This document shows, piece after piece, positions 1 to 8,562 of a DNA stretch of 64,000 bases. Source of the DNA: RPQJ01 sp963706755 (GTDB lineage: Bacteria > Pseudomonadota > Gammaproteobacteria > Steroidobacterales > Steroidobacteraceae). The stretch spans positions 118,793 through 182,792 of the forward strand of contig CAVPNH010000001.1 of NCBI GenBank assembly GCA_963706755.1, in the 5' to 3' direction. How positions within the stretch are numbered: the stretch's first letter is position 1; every line of letters starts with the position of its first letter. The notes beneath the pieces are model-generated. The model saw nothing but the letters and a program-made list of their open reading frames with translations, had not been told where the DNA came from and did not search any database. Both the position numbers and the translations under genes were made by a program.

Positions 1-1116
1 AGCCACGACATCGTCTATGGGCTCGAGGTCTCTGGAACGCAGCTCGAGGAGATGCGAAATGGAACGCAGACGAACCTGCTGACGGGTGCCACGACCAAGA
101 CCATCCTCGGTGAAACCTATCCGCTGCGCGACTTCCCGAACTCCGACGTTTTCGAGGCGGGCGTCTTCGCGCAGGACGAAATCAGGTTCGGAGGCGACCA
201 ATGGTCGGTGATTCCCGCGCTGCGCGTGGACTACTACGATCTCTCGCCAAAGGCCGACGGACTATACCGCGAGGATAATCCGCGCACGCCGGTCGTCGGC
301 ATCAACGACACCTCGGTCTCGCCGAAGCTCGGGCTGACACGACGCTTCGGCGATTCGCTCACCACGTACTTCCAGTACTCGCACGGCTTTCGCGCGCCGC
401 CACCGGAAGACGTGAACATCGGCCTCGACCTGCCGCTGCTCAACATTCGCGCCATTCCGAACCCGGACCTGAAGCCCGAGAAAAGCAATGGCTACGAACT
501 GGGCCTGCGCTACGAGAGCGAAGCGCTCGCGTTCACGGCCAGTGGCTACTGGACCGACTACGAGGATTTCATCGAGTCCAAGGTCAACCTCGGGACCGAC
601 CCGGTGACGCACGTCATCATCTTCCAGTCGCAGAACATCGCGAGCGCGCGCATCTATGGCACGGAAGTGTCGGCGACGGTCCGGCCGGGCGAGTGGACGC
701 AGACGCTCGCGGGCTGGACGGCACGCCTCTCGGGCGCGTGGTCCAGGGGCGAGGACCTCGATCGCAACCAGCCGATCAATTCAGTCGATCCCGGCAGCGC
801 GCTCCTGTCGCTCGCCTACGAGGCGGCTTCCGGAGCGTGGCGCGGCGAGCTCGTGACGACGAGCGTCGCGGCCAAGCGCGAGGTGGACCGCAGCCGCGTG
901 AACCTCTACCGGACGGATTCCTACGTGACGCTCGACCTGCTCGGACAGGCGGACCTCGGCCACGGGCTCACGCTCGACGCGGGCCTCTTCAACCTGACCG
1001 GCGAGGACTACATCGAGTGGGCGGACGTGCGTGGGCGACCGGTGGGCGATCCGCTCATCCCGTACTACACGCGGCCGGGCCGCAGCATCTCGGTGACGTT
1101 GCACTGGCGGTATTGA
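1..1116 (+). CDS. TonB-dependent hemoglobin/heme-type outer membrane receptor, C-terminal part
   Basis: This is the C-terminal 371 residues of an outer-membrane beta-barrel receptor; the reading frame is open back to base 1, so the plug domain lies outside the window. Visible family features are the barrel segment with FRAPPPEDVN, the PDLKPEKSNGYELGLRY stretch typical of TonB receptors, the ARIYGTEV strand, and a last strand ending in an aromatic residue (VTLHWRY). The LFNLTGEDYIEWADVRG and YTRPGRSISV signatures fit the hemoglobin/transferrin/lactoferrin receptor subfamily, so heme or hemoprotein is the best substrate guess. It would work with TonB-ExbBD, which are not in the window. Family assignment is firm; substrate is inferred. 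Confidence 0.88.
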   Translation, partial: SHDIVYGLEVSGTQLEEMRNGTQTNLLTGATTKTILGETYPLRDFPNSDVFEAGVFAQDEIRFGGDQWSVIPALRVDYYDLSPKADGLYREDNPRTPVVGINDTSVSPKLGLTRRFGDSLTTYFQYSHGFRAPPPEDVNIGLDLPLLNIRAIPNPDLKPEKSNGYELGLRYESEALAFTASGYWTDYEDFIESKVNLGTDPVTHVIIFQSQNIASARIYGTEVSATVRPGEWTQTLAGWTARLSGAWSRGEDLDRNQPINSVDPGSALLSLAYEAASGAWRGELVTTSVAAKREVDRSRVNLYRTDSYVTLDLLGQADLGHGLTLDAGLFNLTGEDYIEWADVRGRPVGDPLIPYYTRPGRSISVTLHWRY

Positions 1117-1203
1117 CGCGGGGAGCGCCGGCGGCGAGCCGCTGCCGGAACCGATTGCGGGCAGCAGCCGCAGACCAGTGCGGCGGGCCGCCACCCGTGC
1201 CCG

Positions 1204-1914
1204 TCAGGCGCGCCGCTTGAAGACGACGTCGGCATACCTCGGCCGGAGTTCGCCCCTGTGGTGGTTGATGCTCAGGAAGGTCAGAAGGTAGAAGCCGCTG
1301 TGCTTCATGAATTCGACAATGTCCTCGAATTCATAACCGCCCTCGAATCGCCTCGCGATCGAGGCCTCGACGATCACGGTGTCCGTCCTGCGCAGTAGCG
1401 CGTGGGCTCCCTGCAGTGCCTTCAGTTCGTGTCCTTCGGTATCGATCTTCAGGAGTATCGGCTCACGCAGGTCGGGAAGCGCCGCGACAATGGCGTCCAG
1501 GGTCGCAACCTCTATCATTCGTTTCTCGAGCCGGTGACCCTTGTTCGTGAGCGGCGTCCTGTCCGCGAAGGAACTCTTCTGGAGGTTTTCGGTGTCTACG
1601 CTGATTTCGAGACTGCCGGGGGCGTCGCCCGCCGCCTTGTAGACGACCGTGCAGTCGTATTGACCGGCGATCCTGGAAATCGCGCCTTCATAGTCCCGGA
1701 GAGGCTCCACCAGGATGAACCTGGCCTTCGGGAACGCCTCGTATAAAGGGTAGGTTCCATAGCCCACGCCCACGTCGATGACGGTCGCCGGCTGGCTGAG
1801 CCGGGCGAGGTACGGGGCGGAGAACCCCTCGAGGACGTCCTTGTGGGGCTTCCGGCGCGTCCCGGCCGCCTTGAAACCAAGTCTGTTCAGGGTCTCTCTC
1901 GCGAAATTCTTCAT
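1204..1914 (-). CDS. FkbM family methyltransferase
   Basis: A 236-residue SAM-dependent methyltransferase of the FkbM (Methyltransf_21) type. The SAM-binding motif I is DVGVGYGTYPLY near residues 47-58, followed by the acidic strand end FILVEP. The LLKIDTEGHELKALQGA block in the second half is the FkbM family hallmark. FkbM proteins usually O-methylate sugars, lipids or secondary metabolites, but nothing here identifies the acceptor. An AGGA ribosome binding site precedes the ATG. The gene stands alone, convergent with the TonB receptor gene and downstream of the nirS terminator, so it is probably not part of the nitrite operon. Confidence 0.85.
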   Translation of the reverse strand: MKNFARETLNRLGFKAAGTRRKPHKDVLEGFSAPYLARLSQPATVIDVGVGYGTYPLYEAFPKARFILVEPLRDYEGAISRIAGQYDCTVVYKAAGDAPGSLEISVDTENLQKSSFADRTPLTNKGHRLEKRMIEVATLDAIVAALPDLREPILLKIDTEGHELKALQGAHALLRRTDTVIVEASIARRFEGGYEFEDIVEFMKHSGFYLLTFLSINHHRGELRPRYADVVFKRRA

Positions 1915-2116
1915 GGTCCTGCTTCCGCTTGCGTGGGCGCCTGGTCGGTTCGAGCACAGGCGGGGCTGGGGTAAGGCAAGTTACTCGTGCGCCTGGCGGT
2001 GTGAACTCCGGGTTGCACGCCTGCAGCGTACGCTGCGTGCACGCGCTTTGGCGACCTGCCAGCGGTGCGGGCGGCCCGAATGCCGTCCAGCGGCAGCGCG
2101 CTGCCGCAATCATGGC

Positions 2117-2151
2117 AAGAAAAAGGCCCCGCTTCTCGGGAAGCGGGGCCT
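2117..2151 (-). terminator. Intrinsic terminator of nirS
   Basis: A perfect 12-bp GC-rich stem (2124-2135 with 2140-2151) and a 4-base loop lie just beyond the nirS stop codon. Read on the minus strand, the stem is followed by TTTTTCTT. This is a textbook rho-independent terminator and separates nirS from the FkbM gene. Confidence 0.9.
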
Positions 2152-2188
2152 GGACGGGGCCCGTTCCGGGCTCACGCAGGGAGGATCG

Positions 2189-4321
2189 TCAGTAGACGTC
2201 ATCCACCGTGTTGTGCACGTTGAACTTGCCCGTGGGCGTCACGATTCTCGGGTCATTGATCACGGCCTTGAGCTGAAGTGTCTTGTCGTCGACGACGACG
2301 ATGGCCGACTTCTGTTCCTTGCCGTTCCACACCGAGAACCAGACTTCGTCGCCTGCGGCGTTGAACTCAGGCTGCACGACGCGCTTCGGACCTTCGCCGA
2401 GGTTCGCCCACTCGGCGATCGGCAGCACCTTGTAGCCTGCCTCGAGGTTCCCGATGTCGAACACGGCCACGCTCTGCGCGATCTTCGGATCGGGATTCAG
2501 CGGCGTGTCCACGTACAGGTGCCGCGACTTCGGGTTCGACTTCACGAACAGCGAGCCGCCGCCCTGGCCATTAAGTACCCGCACGACCTTCCAGGCGCTG
2601 TCCTTGTGCTCGACGGGGTCGGTGCCGATCAGCGTCACCTTGTCGTTGCCGAGCGCGCTCGTGACCCACACCGGGCCATACTTCGCGTCGGTAAAGTTCG
2701 CGCCGCGACCCGGGTGCGGGATCTTGTCCACGTCGATCAGGGCCGTCAGCTTCTGTTCCTTCGAGTCGATCACCGCGACCTTGTTCGACTGGTTGGCGGC
2801 CGTCAGGAAGTAGCGCTTGGTCACGTCCCAGCCGCCGTCGTGCAGGAAGCGGGCGGCTCCGATCGTCGTCGTCTTGAGGTTGTCGATGTCCTCGTAATTG
2901 ACCAGCAGGATCTGCCCGGTCTCCTTGACGTTGACGATGAACTCCGGGTGCTCGTGCGACGCCACGATGGCGGCCACGCGCGGCTCGGGGTGATACTCCT
3001 GCGTGTCCACCGTCATGCCGCGGGTCGAGACGACCTTGAGCGGCTCGAGGGTCAGGCCGTCCATGATCGTGTACTGCGGCGGCCAGTAGGAGCCCGCGAT
3101 CGCGTACTTGTCCTCGTAGCCTTTGTACTTCGAGGTCTCGACCGATCGCGCCTCGAGGCCGACCTTGATCTCGGCCACCTTGGCCGGGGTTGGCATGAAG
3201 AGATCGATCAGGTCGATCTTCGCGTCGCGGCCGATCGCGTACACGTAGCGGCCGGAGCTCGAGAGCCGCGAGATGTGCACCGCGTAGCCCGTCTTGATGG
3301 TCGTGATGATCTTCTTGGTGTCGCCGTCGACCAGCGCCACTTCTCCCGCGTCGCGCAGCGTGACCGCGAAGATGTTGTCGATGTTGTACTTGTTCTGCTT
3401 CGTCTTCGGGCGATCGGCCACCGGCACCAGGACCGTCCACGTCGCCTTGATTTCCTTCATGCCGAATTCGGGCGGCAGCGGCGGCTCGTTCTGCACGTAG
3501 CGCGCCATCAGGTCCACCTGCGCCGGAGTAAGCTCACCCGACTTGCCCCAGCTCGGCATGCCGGCGGGCGAGCCCTGGTTGATGAACACCTTGAGATAAT
3601 CCGTGCCCTTCTTCTGGGTGATGTCGGGAGTGAGCGGCTTCCCGGTCGCGCCCTTGCGCAGCACGCCATGGCAGCCCGCGCAACGCTCGAAGTAGATCTG
3701 CTGGGCCTCCTTAAATTCGGCCGCCGACATCGTCGGCGCCCCCGGGGTCAGCAGTACCTGCGCATCGGCCGCGCCGACCGGGGAGGGTGCGCCCTGGTAT
3801 TTCAGTTCGGAGGTGATCGTAGGGTGCTGTGTCGGCGACTCCGCCTTCTTGGGGGTCGCCTCAGCCTTGGTGCGTGTCGCTGCGACGGTGGTCGTCGAAA
3901 CCGAGCCACCCTTGTTCCCCCAGGAGTTCATGGCGTACGTCAGCGCATCCGCGATCTCCTTGTCGGAGAGCTGGGTCATGGCCGGCATGACCGAGTTGTA
4001 CTTGATGCCGTTGACCTCGACCTCTCCCTGCAGGCCGTTCACGACCGTGCGCGCCGCGCGGTCCGGGTTGCCGAGGAGGTAGTCGGAACCTGCGAGTGGC
4101 GGGAAGGCCCCCGGCAGCCCCTTGCCGTCGGCCTGGTGACAGGCGTAGCAGATCGTGTCGTATACCTTCTTGCCGTCGGCGACCTGCGCAGCGAGCGAAC
4201 TCGCGCCTGCGACCTCAGCCTGGTGCACCTGCTGTGCCCAGGCGCCGGCGGACAGGGCCAGCGATCCCGCGGCAGCCAATGAGGCGGCAACGCGGGCCCG
4301 GACCGTATATGTCGATGTCAT
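2189..4321 (-). CDS. nirS: Cytochrome cd1 nitrite reductase with an extra N-terminal cytochrome c domain
   Basis: Respiratory nitrite reductase (nitrite to nitric oxide) in the periplasm, 710 residues against roughly 560-600 for ordinary NirS. A signal peptide ends near AWAQQ (residue 31). Two cytochrome c domains follow, with CxxCH motifs at residues 58-62 (CYACH) and 214-218 (CAGCH), joined by a low-complexity Ala/Thr/Lys linker. The eight-bladed d1-heme propeller fills the rest. It keeps the distal histidines: FLHDGG (His494) and PHPGRGANF (His536) are 42 residues apart, as in Pseudomonas NirS. The ATG at 4321 was chosen over an upstream start because it begins the signal peptide and has an AGGGAG site 6-7 bases before it. 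An FNR/DNR box lies about 100 bases upstream. The first heme domain may replace a separate cytochrome c551 donor (inference). Confidence 0.96.
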   Translation of the reverse strand: MTSTYTVRARVAASLAAAGSLALSAGAWAQQVHQAEVAGASSLAAQVADGKKVYDTICYACHQADGKGLPGAFPPLAGSDYLLGNPDRAARTVVNGLQGEVEVNGIKYNSVMPAMTQLSDKEIADALTYAMNSWGNKGGSVSTTTVAATRTKAEATPKKAESPTQHPTITSELKYQGAPSPVGAADAQVLLTPGAPTMSAAEFKEAQQIYFERCAGCHGVLRKGATGKPLTPDITQKKGTDYLKVFINQGSPAGMPSWGKSGELTPAQVDLMARYVQNEPPLPPEFGMKEIKATWTVLVPVADRPKTKQNKYNIDNIFAVTLRDAGEVALVDGDTKKIITTIKTGYAVHISRLSSSGRYVYAIGRDAKIDLIDLFMPTPAKVAEIKVGLEARSVETSKYKGYEDKYAIAGSYWPPQYTIMDGLTLEPLKVVSTRGMTVDTQEYHPEPRVAAIVASHEHPEFIVNVKETGQILLVNYEDIDNLKTTTIGAARFLHDGGWDVTKRYFLTAANQSNKVAVIDSKEQKLTALIDVDKIPHPGRGANFTDAKYGPVWVTSALGNDKVTLIGTDPVEHKDSAWKVVRVLNGQGGGSLFVKSNPKSRHLYVDTPLNPDPKIAQSVAVFDIGNLEAGYKVLPIAEWANLGEGPKRVVQPEFNAAGDEVWFSVWNGKEQKSAIVVVDDKTLQLKAVINDPRIVTPTGKFNVHNTVDDVY

Positions 4322-4416
4322 GGACGACTCCCTTTTTGGCTGTAACCGTGCGGGGCGCGCCTTGGCGCGCACCAACCTGTTATTCGACACGGTAGGGGAG
4401 CGGGCCTGTATCCGCA

Positions 4417-4430
4417 TTGACCTCGATCAA
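4417..4430 (-). promoter_or_regulatory. FNR/DNR-type binding box upstream of nirS
   Basis: The 14-base site TTGACCTCGATCAA matches the FNR/DNR consensus TTGAT-N4-ATCAA with one change. It sits in the gap between the regulator gene and nirS, centred about 102 bases before the nirS start. A class-II arrangement (box at -41.5) would put transcription start near 4382 and leave a 5' leader of about 60 bases. Activation of nirS by the adjacent DNR-like protein is the obvious reading. Confidence 0.75.
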
Positions 4431-4443
4431 GCCGGGCGGGAGT

Positions 4444-5139
4444 TCAGGACTGGGCGTCGAGGGTGGCGAGGAGCCTTGCCCGATCAGGGACTTGCAGGCT
4501 TCGGCCGCGCACGACGATGACGCCGGCGTCGGACAGGGTCCGGAGGATGCGCGACAGCGTCTCGGGCTTCATGGACAGGCGCGAAGCGAGGTCCTGTCGC
4601 GATTCCTGCAACTCGATCTCGGCCGGCCCGTCTGAGTCGAGCGGCAGTCGGCCCTCGATCAGCCTCACCAGCCGGTGGGTGGCGCTTTCGAGCGTCAGGT
4701 ACTCGATTTCCCGCAGGCGCATGTGCAGGCGCTGGCTCAGGTGGCCGAGCATGCGCACGCAGGTTTCCGGGCTCTCGCGCAGGACGGCCAGGTACTCGCC
4801 GCTGGAGAACCGTGCTACCTGCAGGTCGGTGGCCGCCACCGCGGACACTGGATAGACGGGCCCCTCCATGAACATCACGGCTTCGGCGAAACTCCTGCCC
4901 GGCCCGAGGATTTCGACGATCTTCTCCTCGCCCGCCCGGGAATAGAGAACCAGGTTGACCTGCCCGTCGAGCACGATGAAGAAGTTCGTGGCCGGCTGAC
5001 CACGGTCGAAGATGACGTGGCCCGCGCGATGCGGGTCCACGTGGCTTGCGACCAGCACGCGCTGCAGTTGCGGCGGCGCGAGCCCAGCGAAGAGATGGTG
5101 GCTGCGGAGAACCGCGTCCAGGTTGTCCGGAGGCTGCAT
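4444..5139 (-). CDS. dnr: Crp/Fnr family regulator, DNR/NNR-like
   Basis: A 231-residue regulator with an N-terminal cyclic-nucleotide-binding-like beta-barrel (about residues 15-130), a long dimerisation helix, and a C-terminal winged helix-turn-helix. The recognition helix contains KPETLSRILRTL, with the E-xx-SR pattern of FNR/DNR proteins that read TTGAT-N4-ATCAA. The N-terminal cysteine cluster of true FNR is absent, so oxygen sensing by an Fe-S cluster is unlikely. The DNR class senses NO through heme and drives denitrification genes. It lies directly upstream of nirS in the same direction, with a DNR box in the gap. The gene symbol rests on motif and context. Confidence 0.85.
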   Translation of the reverse strand: MQPPDNLDAVLRSHHLFAGLAPPQLQRVLVASHVDPHRAGHVIFDRGQPATNFFIVLDGQVNLVLYSRAGEEKIVEILGPGRSFAEAVMFMEGPVYPVSAVAATDLQVARFSSGEYLAVLRESPETCVRMLGHLSQRLHMRLREIEYLTLESATHRLVRLIEGRLPLDSDGPAEIELQESRQDLASRLSMKPETLSRILRTLSDAGVIVVRGRSLQVPDRARLLATLDAQS

Positions 5140-5264
5140 GGCGTGACGCTAACAGCACGGCCCCGCCGGTGGAATAGGCGTCCGGTCAATTTCGCCCCAG
5201 CGAGCGGTCCGGGCGAGATCAACCCGGTTCCTGCCCGGGCGCCGCGTCCGTCGGCGTGAGCAGT

Positions 5265-5657
5265 TCAGCCCGCCAGGAATCCGAGCGGCTGATGGCTCAG
5301 GGCGACCGTCACCAGGAACGCTACGGTCACCAGCGCCGCGACGAAGGCGGCAATGCGGATGGCACGGGTCCGCCCGCGCCTGAGCGCGATGCTGCCCAGC
5401 ACGATGTACACCGCGAGCAGGACGACCTTGGCGGTCAGCCAGGACGTCGTGAACGGGTACTGGTGGATGGTCATGGTGAGCGCGATGGCGCTCGCGAGCA
5501 GCACGGTGTCGATCACCACCGGGACGATCCGTGTCGCCCGCTGCTGCAGCAACGGGGACCCGGAGATCATGAGCAGCCCGCGCGCGAAGAAGAGCGCGAT
5601 GGTCAGGACCGCGCAGCCGACGTGGATCGCCTTGAGCGCGAAATAGTGCTCGATCAT
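5265..5657 (-). CDS. SirB2 family inner-membrane protein
   Basis: A 130-residue integral membrane protein with about four hydrophobic segments, opening with MIEHYFALKAIHVGCAVLT and containing a conserved early histidine. It fits the SirB2 family, whose biochemical function is unknown. Its ATG overlaps the nnrS stop codon by four bases (ATGA), so the two are translationally coupled and share the hemN promoter. The setting beside nnrS and nirS suggests a role in NO handling or heme-dependent membrane redox, but this is inference only. Confidence 0.82.
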   Translation of the reverse strand: MIEHYFALKAIHVGCAVLTIALFFARGLLMISGSPLLQQRATRIVPVVIDTVLLASAIALTMTIHQYPFTTSWLTAKVVLLAVYIVLGSIALRRGRTRAIRIAAFVAALVTVAFLVTVALSHQPLGFLAG

Positions 5658-6892
5658 CCCGGCCGTCCGTCCGCACGCGGTGCGAGGTAGATGCGCGCGT
5701 GCCGCGCACCCCACACGCCGAACGCCAGCAGCCACAGGGCGGCACTGCCGAGCAGCAGGTCCCGGATCGCGGCGGGGGCGGTGGTGATTTCGCCCGCGAC
5801 GCGGGCGACGGCGGCGACCTGCACGGCGAGAAAGCAGGCGAGCGCCCAGCGGTCCATGGCGAGGGCCCGGCCCGAGTGTCCCATGGTGACGCGCGTCGCC
5901 ATGGCGACGAGCAGGCCGCCGAAGTAGCCGATGCCGAGCGCGTGGATCGGCGCGCGGCCCAATGCCCACTCGCCCGTGAGCGCGTAGCTGCCGTCACGAG
6001 CCGCCTGCAGGGCCATCGCCACCGGCAGCCACGCGAAGGCCGCATACAGCGTCCACAGGAGCGGGTTGCCCCGTGTTCGCAGCGAGGTCCAGCGGACCGC
6101 GCAGGTCGCCGTGAGGATGGCGAGCGCGATGTCGACGACGACGAGCCCCCGGAACTCACCCGCCGTGCCGAGCAGCAGGCGCACATAGGCGAGGGCGACC
6201 ACGGCGACCAGCATCCAGCGCGGCCTCCAGGCCACGTAACCGGCGACCACGTTCTGGGAGAAGAACGGGACCATGCGGTGGCAGACGGCGAAGAATACCG
6301 GCAAGAGGAAGCCCCAGAGCGCGGTACGCACCGCGAAGTGCAGGGCGAAGTCGTTGCCCTGCCAGATGCCCCAGGCGAAACCGGCTTCCGCCACGCAGCC
6401 CACGGCGAGCGCGATCGACGCGACGACCGCGTGCGAGACCACCTGCTCCGAATCGACCAGGACCCGGAGCAGCGCTGTGAGGCCGGTCGCGAGTCCCGCG
6501 AGCGACAGTGCGAGCGCCGCGAGCCGCAGGGTCGCGCTGGCATGGATGCCGACGAGCCACGCCGCCGTCGCGAGCACGAGCAGGACCGCCGTTGCCACGT
6601 AGGCTCCGCGCGGCACCTGCGGGCCGTTCATCCAGCGCGGGAAGGTCGTGAACAGGAAGCCGAAGAAGAACGTCGGAAACACGACGAACAGCAGCAGGAA
6701 CGTGTGGGCCCAGATCGGCGCCACGCCGAGGTCGAGCGTGAAGAGCGGGAAACCCGTGTAACGCGCGACGAGGTGCGCCGTCCACCAAAGGCTCGCAAGC
6801 AGGAGATTCGCCGCCCCGCACAGGAACATCGTCCGATGAGGCGCGGCCGCGACCGTGGCCCACCTCGAAGGGCGGTGCGAGGCCGGGTGCAT
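5654..6892 (-). CDS. nnrS: NnrS family heme-copper membrane protein, NO stress
   Basis: A 412-residue polytopic membrane protein with about twelve hydrophobic helices. NnrS proteins carry heme and copper and protect against nitric oxide in denitrifiers. Conserved family features include FGFLFTTFPRWMNGP, the CHRMVPFFSQNV segment, IHALGIGYFGGLLVAMATRVTMGHSGR, and several histidines placed as membrane metal ligands. The ATG at 6892 lies 11 bases after the hemN stop, so it is the second gene of a hemN-nnrS-sirB2 operon governed by the FNR/DNR box at 8359. The neighbouring nirS produces the NO against which NnrS would protect. Confidence 0.93.
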   Translation of the reverse strand: MHPASHRPSRWATVAAAPHRTMFLCGAANLLLASLWWTAHLVARYTGFPLFTLDLGVAPIWAHTFLLLFVVFPTFFFGFLFTTFPRWMNGPQVPRGAYVATAVLLVLATAAWLVGIHASATLRLAALALSLAGLATGLTALLRVLVDSEQVVSHAVVASIALAVGCVAEAGFAWGIWQGNDFALHFAVRTALWGFLLPVFFAVCHRMVPFFSQNVVAGYVAWRPRWMLVAVVALAYVRLLLGTAGEFRGLVVVDIALAILTATCAVRWTSLRTRGNPLLWTLYAAFAWLPVAMALQAARDGSYALTGEWALGRAPIHALGIGYFGGLLVAMATRVTMGHSGRALAMDRWALACFLAVQVAAVARVAGEITTAPAAIRDLLLGSAALWLLAFGVWGARHARIYLAPRADGRPG

Positions 6893-6903
6893 CGTCGGGG
6901 TCG

Positions 6904-8301
6904 TCAGATCGCCTTGGAGAATCGCTGCTGCGCGGCCTGTGCGGACGCGAGGTAGGCGTCGAAGGCCATCGCGAGATGGCGCAGCAGCAGGCGGCCGGCT
7001 GGCAGCACGCGCAGCCCCGGAGCGGCGAACTCCGCGAGCCCGTCCGCGACCAGCGGCGCGAGCGCCGCGATCTCGCTGGCGAAGTAGGCGTGGAAGTCGA
7101 TGCCGTGCCGTGCAGAGGTCGCGGCGTAGTCGAGCACGCCGTAGCACATGATCTGCTGGATCACGTCGCGCCGGATGATGTCGTCGCGCGTCATCGTGTA
7201 ACCGCGGTGCACCGGCAGGACGCCGCGATCCAGCGCCCCATAGTATTCCGGCAGCGTCTTCTGGTTCTGGATGTAGTTGTCGCCCACCTTGCCGATCGAG
7301 CTCACGCCGAGCCCGACCAGGTCGCAGTAGCCGCGCGTGGAATAGCCCTGGAAATTGCGGTACATGGTGCCCGCTTCCTGCGCGAGCACGAGTTCGTCCT
7401 GCGGCAGCGCGAAGTGGTCCATGCCGATGTAGACGTAGCCCGCGGCCGACAGCTTCTCGATGGTGAGACCGAGCAGCGCGAGGCGCGTCTCGGGCGTCGG
7501 CAGGAACTCGGCATTGAGCTGCCGCTGCGCCTTGAACATCTGCGGCAGGTGGGCGTAGGCGTACACGGCGAAGCGGTCCGGCTTCGCGGACAGCACGGTG
7601 TCGATGGTCTTCGCGAAACCCTCGAGGTTCTGCTTCGGCAGCCCGTAGATCAGGTCCACGCTCACCGAGCCGAAGCCGAACTCACGGGCCTCGTGGATGA
7701 GACGCAGCGTGTCGGGCACGGACTGGATGCGGTTCACCGCCTCCTGTACCAGCGGGTCGAAGTCCTGGATGCCGAGGCTGCAACGGTTGAAGCCGATGCG
7801 CGCCAGGTCACGCAGCGTGTCGCGGGTGATCGTGCGCGGGTCGAGCTCGATCGAATACTCGCGGTCCGGGTCCTTCGACAGCTTGAAGTGGCTGCCCAGC
7901 TTCTCGACCAGGCGGTCGATCTCGAGCGAGGTGAGGAACGTCGGCGTGCCGCCGCCGAAGTGCAGCTGCTCGACTTCGCGGTCGCGGTCGTAGAGCTGGC
8001 CCTGCAGCTCGATCTCGCGGTGCAGGCGATACAGGTAGGCCTCGGCCTTCTCGTGATTGCGGGTGATGACCTTGGTGCAGCCGCAGTAGAAGCAGGGGCT
8101 GGAGCAGAACGGAATGTGGACGTAGAGCGAGAGCGGGCGCGGGATCGGATCCTCGTTGCTCGCGAGTGCCGACGCCTTGTACTCGGCCAGGCCGTAGCTG
8201 TCGGTGAACTGCACCGCCGTCGGATAGGACGTGTAGCGCGGCCCCGACTTGTCGTAGCGGCGGATGAGGTCGGCGTCGAACCGGATCTGGTGCGAGTACA
8301 T
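6904..8301 (-). CDS. hemN: Oxygen-independent coproporphyrinogen III oxidase
   Basis: A 465-residue radical SAM enzyme that converts coproporphyrinogen III to protoporphyrinogen IX without oxygen. The 4Fe-4S/SAM motif is C66-xxx-C70-xx-C73 (FCSSPCFYCGC), followed by HFGGGTPTFL and SVDLIYGLPKQ. The N-terminal segment with KSGPRYTSYPTA is typical of genuine HemN rather than HemW. The start at 8301 has an AGGGAAG ribosome site. A symmetric FNR/DNR box lies 58 bases upstream, consistent with low-oxygen induction. It heads the operon that continues into nnrS and the SirB2 gene, and supplies heme when NirS is made. Confidence 0.96.
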   Translation of the reverse strand: MYSHQIRFDADLIRRYDKSGPRYTSYPTAVQFTDSYGLAEYKASALASNEDPIPRPLSLYVHIPFCSSPCFYCGCTKVITRNHEKAEAYLYRLHREIELQGQLYDRDREVEQLHFGGGTPTFLTSLEIDRLVEKLGSHFKLSKDPDREYSIELDPRTITRDTLRDLARIGFNRCSLGIQDFDPLVQEAVNRIQSVPDTLRLIHEAREFGFGSVSVDLIYGLPKQNLEGFAKTIDTVLSAKPDRFAVYAYAHLPQMFKAQRQLNAEFLPTPETRLALLGLTIEKLSAAGYVYIGMDHFALPQDELVLAQEAGTMYRNFQGYSTRGYCDLVGLGVSSIGKVGDNYIQNQKTLPEYYGALDRGVLPVHRGYTMTRDDIIRRDVIQQIMCYGVLDYAATSARHGIDFHAYFASEIAALAPLVADGLAEFAAPGLRVLPAGRLLLRHLAMAFDAYLASAQAAQQRFSKAI

Positions 8302-8358
8302 CTGCTTCCCTGGTCGCAATCTGCCTATCGATGGTGCGGCGCCGCCGAACCCAGCGCA

Positions 8359-8372
8359 TTGACGTCGGTCAA
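8359..8372 (-). promoter_or_regulatory. FNR/DNR-type box upstream of hemN
   Basis: TTGACGTCGGTCAA is a perfectly symmetric TTGAC-N4-GTCAA variant of the FNR/DNR site. Its centre is 64 bases before the hemN ATG; a -41.5 geometry puts transcription start near 8324. Together with the box at 4417 it suggests a small local regulon of the DNR-like protein. Confidence 0.75.
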
Positions 8373-8562
8373 GGGCTGGCGTTCCGGCCGCGCGGCATGC
8401 CTGGTTGCCGCAAGGATAGACGCGGCTGCGCGCCGGCGGTAGGCCGGGGATTCCCGCGGGCGAATCCGGGCGGACCGCAAGGGCGTGTCGTGCTTCCGGT
8501 GGCCCGGACCCCGAATCCGCTAGAATTCGACCCCTTGCCTGCCCCTTGCCGGAGGCCCGTCC

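Noticed and set aside
1778..4282. A very long open frame on the plus strand opposite nirS
   Set aside because: It is a shadow of nirS: its product is Arg/His-rich with no domain, while the minus strand gives a perfect cytochrome cd1.
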